From Candidatus Pedobacter colombiensis (GTDB lineage: Bacteria; Bacteroidota; Bacteroidia; Sphingobacteriales; Sphingobacteriaceae), in the NCBI GenBank assembly GCA_029202485.1, contig CP119313.1, positions 1,116,001 through 1,180,000 of the forward strand: a DNA stretch of 64,000 nucleotides, given 5' to 3'. The notes under the pieces are model-generated. The model saw nothing but the letters and a program-made list of their open reading frames with translations, made no database searches and was not told the origin of the DNA. Below, piece after piece: positions 16,923 to 25,571 of this stretch. Made by a program: the position numbers and the translations under genes. Position 1 is the first letter of the stretch; every line of letters begins with the position of its first letter.

Positions 16923-17531
16923 ATGGGAAAAGCAATACATAGACTGATCAACGAAGCTGAACTCTTTGCAGGGGTAGCGATGGGTGATGAACATTGCTTT
17001 GAAGTAATCTATAATCACTATGCCCAGCGTCTGTTTCCTTTTGTAGATAAGAAGGTTCGTTCGCGGAGTCTGACCGAAGAAATCATTCAGGACATTTTTG
17101 TGCAGTTGTGGATCAACCGCCATTTGCTGGAGAATGTTCAGTACCCTACAACGTACCTTTTTAACATTGCAGCCAATAAGACCCTTGCCTATTTAAGGAA
17201 AATTTCCAATAACCAGAAGCTGGTAGATAAAATGGCTTCGGCTTTTCCGGATTATACCAATGAGACAGAGGAGCAACTGATAGTAGAGGAGAGCGCCAGG
17301 GTCATTGAGCTTGCGGTATCGCAATTACCGGAACAACGCCGCCTGATCTGGGAGCTGAGCCGCAATGAGGGGCTTAGCCATAAACAGATTGCAGAAAGGC
17401 TTGGAATTTCTTCAAGTACGGTGAACAATCAGCTTGGTCATGCGATGCAGCATGTACGTGAAGTGCTGGACAAACGCGCAAATCTGCTGACCTTATCAAT
17501 AATTATTTTGCTGTCAGACAGCAAGTTGTGA
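16923..17531 (+). CDS. ECF RNA polymerase sigma factor (FecI-like)
   Basis: The 202-residue protein has sigma-70 region 2 (about 25-95: HCFEVIYNHYAQRLFPFV...LTEEIIQDIFVQLWINR) and region 4 (about 130-185: QLPEQRRLIWELSRNEGLSHKQIAERLGISSSTVNNQL). It ends with a short hydrophobic tail. It belongs to the Bacteroidetes sigma-70 group that pairs with FecR anti-sigma factors and STN-domain SusC receptors. All three genes are adjacent here, so it should be released when the receptor binds its ligand and then switch on the SusC/D block. Confidence 0.92.
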   Translation: MGKAIHRLINEAELFAGVAMGDEHCFEVIYNHYAQRLFPFVDKKVRSRSLTEEIIQDIFVQLWINRHLLENVQYPTTYLFNIAANKTLAYLRKISNNQKLVDKMASAFPDYTNETEEQLIVEESARVIELAVSQLPEQRRLIWELSRNEGLSHKQIAERLGISSSTVNNQLGHAMQHVREVLDKRANLLTLSIIILLSDSKL

Positions 17532-17624
17532 TTTATTTTTTTTACTGAATAGTTATACTTCCTTTTAGGATACTCTTATCCATAAACATTAGGATAATAA
17601 TCAGTTAACAATAAATACATCATA

Positions 17625-18818
17625 ATGGCCGAAAATCCATCTCATATTGAAATTTTATACCGCAGGTTCAGTAATGCGGAAGCCTCTGAAGAGGAAGTGA
17701 GGGAAATGTTTCGCTTGATAGCACGGCGACAAGATGATCCTGAGCTAATCAGTTTACTGGAAGCTGAACTGGAAATGAGCAATCTTGAAGATGATGAGCC
17801 TGAAAGAAGGGCGCTGGTATTGCGTAAGATCAAAAAAGTGATTGCAGTTATTGATGGTAAACCGGGAAGACCGGTAGGAAAAAGAAATTTTAAATGGCCG
17901 CTGATTATCGCTGCGGCTTCTGTAGTTGGGGTACTAAGTATCGGACTTTATTTTTATACCTCTCAGTGGAGATCGAATGTTCAGATAACAGAAATTGCTG
18001 ATCAGGCTGGTATCAGGCCAGGTAAACAAGGAGCTACACTGATTTTGGCAAATGGAAAAAAAATTACACTGGCGGATGCACAAAACGGGGAGTTGGCTAA
18101 AGAGGCCGGGGTGGTAATTTCTAAAACTGCTGATGGCCAAGTAGTCTATGAGATCCTGAAACAAGTTCAGGATGACGCTAACAAAATGAATACATTAACC
18201 ACTGCCAAAGGGGAAACCTACCAGTTACGCTTGCCTGATGGTTCTTTGGTATGGCTGAATGCAGCGTCAAGCCTGACTTATCCTGCCAGTCTCAATGAAG
18301 GCGGACTGCGGAAAGTAACACTTGAGGGGGAAGCATATTTTGAGATCGCGAAAGATAAGGCGCATCCCTTTGTAGTGGAAAGCAGAAAGCAGCGGGTAAC
18401 GGTATTGGGGACCCATTTTAATGTAAATGCCTATGCAGATGAGCCGGTGATTAAAACGACTTTGCTGGAAGGAAGTGTGCGGGTTTCTGAGGGGACGGCA
18501 ACGCAGTTACTTGTTCCCGGTTGTGAGGCGGTAAATGCTGCTGATGGTAAAATTGTACTGAACAGGGTGGATACGGAGCTGGCGGTGGCCTGGAAGGATA
18601 ACAATTTTGTGTTTGCAAATGAGCGGATTGAAACGGTGATGAAAATGCTGGAACGCTGGTATGATGTGCAGGTGGTTTACCAGGGGGAAATGCCTCAGGA
18701 GAAATTTAGGGGAGCGGTTTCCCGCTTTGACAATATTGCCAAAGTGCTCAACATATTACAGTCTACGGGAAGTGTCCGGTTTAAAATTGAAGGGAAGAAA
18801 ATTTACGTTTCAAAGTAA
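17625..18818 (+). CDS. FecR-family anti-sigma factor
   Basis: A cytoplasmic N-terminal 85 residues is followed by one membrane segment (about 88-108, WPLIIAAASVVGVLSIGLYFY). The periplasmic FecR domain comes next (TTAKGETYQLRLPDGSLVWLNAASSLTYP...GEAYFEIAKDKAHPFVVES), then the C-terminal STN-like domain (WYDVQVVYQG...RFKIEGKKIYV). It would hold the ECF sigma at the membrane and receive the signal from the SusC STN domain. Oddity: residues 176-184 (EILKQVQDD) are encoded by a palindromic repeat placed in frame in the loop before the FecR core. Otherwise it is of normal length. Confidence 0.92.
   Translation: MAENPSHIEILYRRFSNAEASEEEVREMFRLIARRQDDPELISLLEAELEMSNLEDDEPERRALVLRKIKKVIAVIDGKPGRPVGKRNFKWPLIIAAASVVGVLSIGLYFYTSQWRSNVQITEIADQAGIRPGKQGATLILANGKKITLADAQNGELAKEAGVVISKTADGQVVYEILKQVQDDANKMNTLTTAKGETYQLRLPDGSLVWLNAASSLTYPASLNEGGLRKVTLEGEAYFEIAKDKAHPFVVESRKQRVTVLGTHFNVNAYADEPVIKTTLLEGSVRVSEGTATQLLVPGCEAVNAADGKIVLNRVDTELAVAWKDNNFVFANERIETVMKMLERWYDVQVVYQGEMPQEKFRGAVSRFDNIAKVLNILQSTGSVRFKIEGKKIYVSK
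18153..18173 (+). repeat. REP-like palindrome inside the FecR gene
   Basis: ATCCTGAA-ACAAG-TTCAGGAT is an 8 bp stem with a 5-base loop followed by GACG. This resembles the common dispersed repeat that reads ATCCTGAA...TTCAGGATGACG between bacterial genes. Here it is translated as ILKQVQDD without breaking the frame. Confidence 0.7.
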
Positions 18819-19084
18819 TCAATTGAAATGTTCATATCATTAACGCTTTTATCTCCTATTGAAATAGAGTTAACAGGATTATTCATTTAAATGTAACAGG
18901 ATGATAAAAGAAATACGAGTCTGATGTTAAAGCTTATGGGCTGGGGAAGTGGTTCATAAGAAAAACAAAACCGGGGATGTTTGCGCATTCCCGGTTTAAT
19001 CCAGCTTCCGTTAAATAAATCAACTAAAGCTCAGCTGCCCAGAACTTCGAAGCAAAAGGCATGCTGATAAACTGAACAAGGCAA

Positions 19085-22000
19085 ATGTATAAAAAGTATT
19101 CCATAAAACGTGGTGTACCAGAAAGGTGCATCCATAAAATCCTGCTAATTATGCGATTAACCACCGTCATATTGATAGCGTCCCTAATGCAAGTCAGCGC
19201 TGCTGGCCTTGCACAGAAAGTCACTTTGTCTAAATCCAATGCAGAGCTGGAGCTGGTTTTAAAAGAACTGCGCAGGCAAACGGGATTTAATTTTGTGTAC
19301 ACTGATTTACAAATCAGTAAGTCAAAACCTGTAAATATTAATGTAAAAGAGGTTCCGCTAGAACTGGTACTGGATGAGGTATTTAAAGACCAGCCGCTTG
19401 TATTCGCAATAGACAGTAAGACGGTGATCATCAAAGAAAAGAAAAAATCCTACCTGGAAACGGTCATTGCCCGGTTTCAGGCGATAGATGTGCGGGGCCG
19501 TGTAGTAGACACGCTGGGCAATGGCCTTGCCGGGGCCAATGTGCGGGTAAAGAATGGTAAGGGGGCGGTAGTGACTTCGGCCAATGGTGATTTTTACTTG
19601 CCCAAGGTGGATGAAGGAGCCGTGCTGGTGATTTCTTACCTGGGCTATTTAACTAGGGAAGTGGCAGTGAACAAAGACTTTAACAATATTGTGCTGAACC
19701 AGAGCAGCTCAGCCTTGGATGTGGTAGAGATCCAGGCTTATACCAGCACCACTAAGCGTTTGAGTTTAGCGAATATTGCGACGGTGAAAGCAGAAGATAT
19801 TGTCAAATCACCGGTACAGAATGTGCTGTTGGCGATACAGGGAAGGGTACCGGGGATTGTGATCACACAGCAAAATGGTTATGCGGGGAGTGGGGTTAAG
19901 GTACAGATACAGGGCCAAAATAGCATTGATAATGGCAATGATCCCTTATACGTGATAGACGGGGTGCCTTATTTTTCAGATTTGAGCAATGGCGATATTG
20001 GCAATCAATTAATTGGGGGTGCTAAACCCTTAAATTTTATAGACCCCTTAAGTATTGAATCCATAGACATTTTAAAAGATGCTGCAGCTACGTCCATTTA
20101 TGGCTCCCGTGCGGCCAATGGGGCTATTCTTATCACCACTAAAAAAGGTAAGGCAGGTGCATCTAAAATAGACCTGAACCTGCAGCAGGGCATAGGCCAG
20201 GTAAGCCGCAAGGCCGATCTACTGAATACACAGCAATACTTGGCCATGAGGAAAGAGGCTTTTAAAAATGACGGACTCCCTGTACCCAATAGCAGCACAA
20301 TCCCGGATCCCTCTAATTATGACCTGACGGTATACGATCAGGACCGGTATACCGACTGGCAGAAGGTTTTGGTCGGTGGTACTGCACATTACACCAGTTT
20401 AAACGGCAACATTTCCGGGGGCAGTGGTAATACCACTTTCCTTTTGGGAGGAACCTATAAGCGGCAAACAGCCGTGATACCGGATGATTTTGCAGACCAG
20501 AACGGCAGTTTACTGCTCAACCTGGGCAATACCTCGGCCAATCAGCGTTTCCGGATCAATTTTTCGGCAGGTTACCAGCTGGATGACAATAATATTATAA
20601 ATAGGAATTTAATGAATGATGCCCTTCATTTAGTGCCGAATGCTCCCGCGCTGTATACGGCTGATGGCAAACTGAACTGGGAACCGATTCAATCGGGAAT
20701 CAATACCATCTCAACCTGGTTTAACCCACTTCGTTATCTGAACAGTAAATTTGTTTCGAAGACATCGGGGCTGAACAGCAATTTGAGCCTGGGTTATGAA
20801 TTGATGGAAGGTTTAACGCTGAAAACCGTCTTTGGCTATACCCGTTTAAATTCAGAAAATAAATTATTAAACTACCAAGAGGTTACCCCACCGGAATATA
20901 GGAATGTATATAGTAGGAGTTCAATATTCAGTTACAACAGCAACCAGAGTTATTCTATTTCGCCCCAGCTGAGCTATAAAGGACAAGTTGGAAAAGGGCT
21001 GCTCAGTTTGCTGATTGCTGCAGAACTCCAGGGAAATAAAACTTTTGGCCAGCAATTGACAGGGTATGGATACAGCAGCGACCTGATACTGGAGAACATC
21101 AGTGCGGCTCCTTTTAAATTTGCATCTACTACGGCTGCGAGTCAATACCGCTACAATGCGCTTTTTGGGGTGGCCGGTTACAATTGGCAGGACCAGTACC
21201 TGGCTGAACTGAGCATCCGCCGGGATGGTAGTTCGCGTTTTGGTGCAGAAAACCAGTTTCACAATTTTGGCAATTTAGCTATAGGCTGGGTATTCAGCAA
21301 GGCGGAATTCCTGAAAAATAGCTTAAGCTGGTTAAGTTTTGGCAAACTAAGGGCCAGTTATGGGACCACTGGTAATGACGGGATAGGAAATTACCGGTTT
21401 TTGTCTGCTTATGAAAGTGTTTCTGCAGCAGTACCCTACCAGGGAATTGTAAGTTCTTATCCCAGCAGAATATCCAATCCTTATTTGCAATGGGAAGAAA
21501 CCAGGAAATTGAATGTAGGGCTGGATCTTGGCTTTGCCAAAGACAGGGTTTTGATAAATGTAAACTTTTATCGGAACCGGAGCAGCAACCAGTTGCTCAG
21601 TTATGCCTTGCCGGCAACTGCCGGCTTTGGAGGGGTAGACCTGAACTTCCCGGCAGTGGTACAGAATTCAGGTATAGAGCTGGAACTGAACACAGTCAAT
21701 ATCCAAAGCCGTGCTTTTACCTGGAGCAGTTCCTTTAACCTCAGCATCCCCCGGAATAAACTGATTGCCTTTCCAGATCTGGAAACCTCGAGCTATGCAA
21801 ATCAGCTGGTGGTTGGGCAGCGGCTGTCTGTAAAGTCAGGGTTATACGTTCCTTATGAAGGAGTCGACCCAGCTACTGGTTTATACCGCTTTCGCAAAGC
21901 GGATGGCTCCTTGAGTTCGGGTAACCTTTCTTATCCTGAAGATTATACCGGTGTGGCAAATCTGGATCCCCGGTTTTATGGTGGGCTGAGCAATACTTTG

Positions 22001-22456
22001 CGCTATAAAGGATGGAGCCTGTATTTTTTGTTGAGTTTTAATAAACAAACTAAAATAGGAGGGACGACTGGAGGGTTTTTATCTCCTGGATTCTCTGGTG
22101 GTGATGGACAGGGCAATCAATGGGTTGATGCGCTGAACAATCCCTGGAGAGCTAGGGGCGATCAAGCAGAGACCAGGAAGTATGGTACGGCTCCGTTTCC
22201 TGATGATTATGTTCTCCTAGGAGTTAGTAGTAAATTCGTTCAGGATGCATCTTTTATCCGGCTTAGGAATGTTTCTCTATCCTGTCAGTTTCCAAAGCCT
22301 TGGATGGACAAGCTGCGTATACAACAGGCAAGGATCTTTATGCAGGGGCAGAACCTGCTGACCATTACGCGCTATAAGGGCCTTGATCCTGAAACCGGTG
22401 ATTCGGCATTGCCCCCGCTCCGGCTGATGACCATGGGCGTTCAATTAACCTTTTAA
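19085..22456 (+). CDS. SusC/RagA-type TonB-dependent outer-membrane receptor with STN domain
   Basis: The long leader (MYKKYSIKRGVPERCIHK) precedes a signal peptide (MRLTTVILIASLMQVSAAGLAQ). The STN domain (about 48-115), a carboxypeptidase-regulatory-like beta-sandwich (about 133-210), the plug (VQNVLLAIQGRVPGIVI...PLYVIDGVPY) and the beta-barrel to the C-terminal VQLTF follow. The STN domain contacts FecR, so this receptor both imports a ligand with energy from TonB and signals to the sigma factor. The 1123-residue length is normal. The 18819-19084 gap upstream shows no other gene. The substrate is not readable; the downstream peptidase suggests peptides and the glycosidases suggest a rhamnose-containing glycan. 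Confidence 0.94.
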   Translation: MYKKYSIKRGVPERCIHKILLIMRLTTVILIASLMQVSAAGLAQKVTLSKSNAELELVLKELRRQTGFNFVYTDLQISKSKPVNINVKEVPLELVLDEVFKDQPLVFAIDSKTVIIKEKKKSYLETVIARFQAIDVRGRVVDTLGNGLAGANVRVKNGKGAVVTSANGDFYLPKVDEGAVLVISYLGYLTREVAVNKDFNNIVLNQSSSALDVVEIQAYTSTTKRLSLANIATVKAEDIVKSPVQNVLLAIQGRVPGIVITQQNGYAGSGVKVQIQGQNSIDNGNDPLYVIDGVPYFSDLSNGDIGNQLIGGAKPLNFIDPLSIESIDILKDAAATSIYGSRAANGAILITTKKGKAGASKIDLNLQQGIGQVSRKADLLNTQQYLAMRKEAFKNDGLPVPNSSTIPDPSNYDLTVYDQDRYTDWQKVLVGGTAHYTSLNGNISGGSGNTTFLLGGTYKRQTAVIPDDFADQNGSLLLNLGNTSANQRFRINFSAGYQLDDNNIINRNLMNDALHLVPNAPALYTADGKLNWEPIQSGINTISTWFNPLRYLNSKFVSKTSGLNSNLSLGYELMEGLTLKTVFGYTRLNSENKLLNYQEVTPPEYRNVYSRSSIFSYNSNQSYSISPQLSYKGQVGKGLLSLLIAAELQGNKTFGQQLTGYGYSSDLILENISAAPFKFASTTAASQYRYNALFGVAGYNWQDQYLAELSIRRDGSSRFGAENQFHNFGNLAIGWVFSKAEFLKNSLSWLSFGKLRASYGTTGNDGIGNYRFLSAYESVSAAVPYQGIVSSYPSRISNPYLQWEETRKLNVGLDLGFAKDRVLINVNFYRNRSSNQLLSYALPATAGFGGVDLNFPAVVQNSGIELELNTVNIQSRAFTWSSSFNLSIPRNKLIAFPDLETSSYANQLVVGQRLSVKSGLYVPYEGVDPATGLYRFRKADGSLSSGNLSYPEDYTGVANLDPRFYGGLSNTLRYKGWSLYFLLSFNKQTKIGGTTGGFLSPGFSGGDGQGNQWVDALNNPWRARGDQAETRKYGTAPFPDDYVLLGVSSKFVQDASFIRLRNVSLSCQFPKPWMDKLRIQQARIFMQGQNLLTITRYKGLDPETGDSALPPLRLMTMGVQLTF

Positions 22457-22464
22457 ACAAGATT

Positions 22465-23928
22465 ATGATGAATAATTTAAATAACAACCGCAGGCCTTAT
22501 CTTATAGCCCTATTATGCATGCTGCTGTCTTCAGGTATGTTGTGCAGCTGTAAGAAACTCCTGAGCATAGATCCTCCAATTAATTCGGTTACCCAGACTA
22601 ATGTTTACAGTACAGATGACACCGCTATAGGCGTATTGACCAATTTATATGTGCAAATTGGTGATCCGTTTCGGAATGCGGTTATGCCAATTTATATGGG
22701 GCTTTCTGCAGATGAACTTCAGCTTTATGTGAACAATGATGATAGCCGTAATAGGCATTTTCAAAATAACTTGCAGGCCATGAACCCCGGTAGAACATAC
22801 GATTTCTGGACCGATGAATATAAAATGATTTTTGTGTGCAACCAGGCTATTGAAGGCCTGAATTTGAGCATTTCCTTAACGCCGGTGGTTAAACAGCAAC
22901 TCTTGGGTGAAGCTAAATTTATGCGTGCCTATTTTCACTTTTACCTAGCTAATCTGTTCGGGGATGTGCCTCTGGTATTGGGTACGGATTATACTGTCAA
23001 CCGTTTAATTTCCCGGACGGCTCGGGCCAAGGTATATGAGCAGGTGGTGAACGATTTAAAAGAGGCACAGGACTTACTGGCTAACGATTACCCGGGGGCA
23101 AGCCTGCAGGCTACAACTACAGAACGGGTACGCCCTACCAAGTGGGCAGCTACAGCCTTGCTAGCCAGGGTTTACCTGTACATGAACAGCAATGAACTGG
23201 CAGAACAGGAAGCCTCTAAAGTGATTGCCCATACTGCTCTGTACGACATGACCGGGGTAGCGCTGGATGAAGTGTTCAAAAAGAACAGTAGGGAAACGAT
23301 CTGGTCATTGCCATCGGTAAATAATGGAGTGCAGTCCAATACCTATGAAGGGCAGACTTATGTGCTTTCAGATCCTCCTTCGAGCAGCTGGACGGTATAT
23401 TTGAGCAAACATGTATTGGACGACTTTGAGATTGGAGACCAGCGGAAAAGCAAATGGATGGGCAGTATACAACAGGCAGTAGGCGGGCCTGTTTATTATT
23501 TCCCTTACAAGTATAAGATCGGGCTGAAAATTGCCGATCCGCAGGAATATGCGATGGTATTGCGACTTGGGGAACAGTACCTGATTAGGGCAGAGGCCAG
23601 AGCCAGACAAGGGAAGATCCTTGGAGCTAACAGTGCCGAAAGCGACCTGAACCTGATTCGCCAGCGGGCAGGGCTTGCCGGCACTACTGCATCCAACCAA
23701 ACAGAAATGCTGGATGCGATCTTAAGAGAACGGCGGTCCGAGCTTTTTACCGAAAGCTGCCACCGCTGGTTTGACCTGCAGCGCTTTGGAAAGATTGACG
23801 AAGTGATGAGTGTGGTCTGCCCTGAAAAGGGGGGCGTTTGGGCACCATACAAAGCCCTGATGCCAATAGCACAAGCAGAGATCAATTTAAACCCAAGTTT
23901 AAAAGGCCACCAAAATCCTGGGTACTGA
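22465..23928 (+). CDS. SusD/RagB family outer-membrane lipoprotein
   Basis: A lipoprotein signal peptide ends in GMLCSCKK (lipidated Cys27 or Cys29). The mature protein has the SusD TPR-like helices (GEAKFMRAYFHFYLANLFGDVPLV) and the C-terminal signature AILRERRSELFTESCHRWFDLQRFG. It caps the SusC barrel and binds ligand at the cell surface. The start is 9 bases after the SusC stop, so the pair is co-translated. The 487-residue length is typical. Confidence 0.93.
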   Translation: MMNNLNNNRRPYLIALLCMLLSSGMLCSCKKLLSIDPPINSVTQTNVYSTDDTAIGVLTNLYVQIGDPFRNAVMPIYMGLSADELQLYVNNDDSRNRHFQNNLQAMNPGRTYDFWTDEYKMIFVCNQAIEGLNLSISLTPVVKQQLLGEAKFMRAYFHFYLANLFGDVPLVLGTDYTVNRLISRTARAKVYEQVVNDLKEAQDLLANDYPGASLQATTTERVRPTKWAATALLARVYLYMNSNELAEQEASKVIAHTALYDMTGVALDEVFKKNSRETIWSLPSVNNGVQSNTYEGQTYVLSDPPSSSWTVYLSKHVLDDFEIGDQRKSKWMGSIQQAVGGPVYYFPYKYKIGLKIADPQEYAMVLRLGEQYLIRAEARARQGKILGANSAESDLNLIRQRAGLAGTTASNQTEMLDAILRERRSELFTESCHRWFDLQRFGKIDEVMSVVCPEKGGVWAPYKALMPIAQAEINLNPSLKGHQNPGY

Positions 23929-23944
23929 AAGTGATACGCTAGAA

Positions 23945-24200
23945 TAATTACCGGTTTATTCTCCCCTCCTTAAAATAAGGATGGGATTAAGGGGAGGTGA
24001 AATATGCTATGTTTCATTTACCCCCTCCTGACCTCCCCCTTGAAAAAAGGGGGAGAGTTGGGTAGCCTTTGCAAAAAAAGTTCTCTAACATCTTGTCTCC
24101 CCCGTCATTTCGAGTGAGCGCAGCGACGAGAAATCTCTTGAACTGTACATGAACAAGAGACTTCTCAATCGTGCCTCATTTCGAAATGACGATGAGGAGA
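23945..24200. repeat. Intergenic palindromic repeat cluster after SusD
   Basis: Three hairpin units follow one another: CTCCCC...GGGGAG with an inner CCTT/AAGG (23961-23996), CTCCCCCTT/AAGGGGGAG (24034-24056), and a larger REP-like unit (24103-24192) whose ends read CGTCATTTCGAG and CGAAATGACGAT. The last unit is the same type as those at 28501 and inside the GH2 gene. The first two could act as transcription attenuators between SusD and the next gene. No gene lies in 23929-24256. Confidence 0.65.
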
Positions 24201-24256
24201 AAAACAACCATAAACAATTATTAAATAAAATCAACACATAAATAAACTGAATTACA

Positions 24257-25546
24257 ATGAAAAAATCACTATTAACCCTAACGCTGCTATCCTTAGCTCT
24301 GTTAACACAAGCCCAGGGGGTCAAATTTGAAAACAACCTATCCTGGCAGCAAATAAAAGAAAAAGCCAGGTCAGAAAACAAGTTCATCTTCCTGGATGTC
24401 TTCACCACTTGGTGTGGCCCTTGTAAAGCCATGGAGAAAGACATTTACCCCGATCAGAAAGTTGGCGAAGCCCTAAACAAAGACTTCATCTGTGTAAAAG
24501 TACAAATGGACCAGACCCCGAAAGACGAGGAAGCGGTTAAAAAATGGTATGCCGATGCGAAGCTGATTGACCAGAAGTACAAGATAACGGCTTATCCGAG
24601 TTTTCTGTTCTTCTCGTTGGAGGGGGAACTGGTACACCGGGGATTGGGCGGCAAAAACATAGCCGATTTTTTGGCCATGGCCAAAGATGCTCTACGGCCT
24701 GAAACGCAATTGTATCGGCAGCTGGAAGCCTATAAAAATGGTAAAAGAGACTATGCTGTACTGCCAAAGCTATCTGCCTTTGTTAAGGATATGCTAGCGG
24801 ACAAGGAAATGGCAAAGACCATAGCAAAAGACTATAAAACAAATTATCTGGACCATTTGAATGAATCGCAATTGCTTACAAAAGAAAATTTTTCGTTTAT
24901 CCAGGTTAATTATGAGTTACTGAAATCATCGGATCTTTTTTTTAAACTATTTACTTCGCAGCCTAAAAAAGTTGACAGCATGATGTATCCAGGTATGTCG
25001 AAATCGTTTGTTGATTGGGCTATTATTAAAGAGGAACTGGATGATAAACTCTGGAAAGATACTGTGGTTTTGACAAAAACACCCGACTGGAATAAATTGG
25101 TTCAGAATATCAGTAAGAAATATGGGGCTGAGCTGGCAAAGAAAATGGTGACAGATTACAAACCCGGTTTTTACCGTCGAATTGGAAACTGGTCTGAATT
25201 TGCCCGTTCAAAAAACCAAGCAATGAAAACATATCCCCCTAAACCCGGTGGTGGAATGGGCACTGATGCCTGGAACCTGAACGCAACTGCTTGGGATGTT
25301 TTTCTGCATTGTACTGATAAAACTGTACTTCAGCATGCCTTAATCTGGAGTGAATTAAGCTTGAAACTTGACAATCCATTAAGTGATACCCGTTTAGATA
25401 CCAAAGCGAATTTGTTGTATAAACTGGGCAGGGTTCAACAGGCCATTGAAATCGAGCAAATGGTTGTGGATATGTTTAAGGGTGCTGATGCTGGCGAATA
25501 TTCTGAAACCATAAAAAAAATGAAGTCGGGTTTAGCGACCTGGTGA
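24257..25546 (+). CDS. Secreted thioredoxin-like protein, 429 residues
   Basis: A signal peptide (1-20, cleavage after TQAQ) is followed by a thioredoxin fold with the redox pair Cys53/Cys56 (FTTWCGPCKAM) and a cis-Pro loop (KITAYPSFLFF). The C-terminal 270 residues are helical and not recognisable; similar long thioredoxin-like proteins accompany SusC/D pairs in Bacteroidetes. It would act in the periplasm as a thiol-disulphide oxidoreductase, perhaps on the exported peptidase next door, which starts 26 bases downstream. The partner is inferred. Confidence 0.82.
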   Translation: MKKSLLTLTLLSLALLTQAQGVKFENNLSWQQIKEKARSENKFIFLDVFTTWCGPCKAMEKDIYPDQKVGEALNKDFICVKVQMDQTPKDEEAVKKWYADAKLIDQKYKITAYPSFLFFSLEGELVHRGLGGKNIADFLAMAKDALRPETQLYRQLEAYKNGKRDYAVLPKLSAFVKDMLADKEMAKTIAKDYKTNYLDHLNESQLLTKENFSFIQVNYELLKSSDLFFKLFTSQPKKVDSMMYPGMSKSFVDWAIIKEELDDKLWKDTVVLTKTPDWNKLVQNISKKYGAELAKKMVTDYKPGFYRRIGNWSEFARSKNQAMKTYPPKPGGGMGTDAWNLNATAWDVFLHCTDKTVLQHALIWSELSLKLDNPLSDTRLDTKANLLYKLGRVQQAIEIEQMVVDMFKGADAGEYSETIKKMKSGLATW

Positions 25547-25571
25547 AATCTGAACAGTAATCGTGATACAA

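Noticed and set aside
24034..24056. Rho-independent terminator after SusD
   Set aside because: The 9 bp GC-rich hairpin lacks a following T-run and is one of several palindromic repeats, so it is listed as a repeat.
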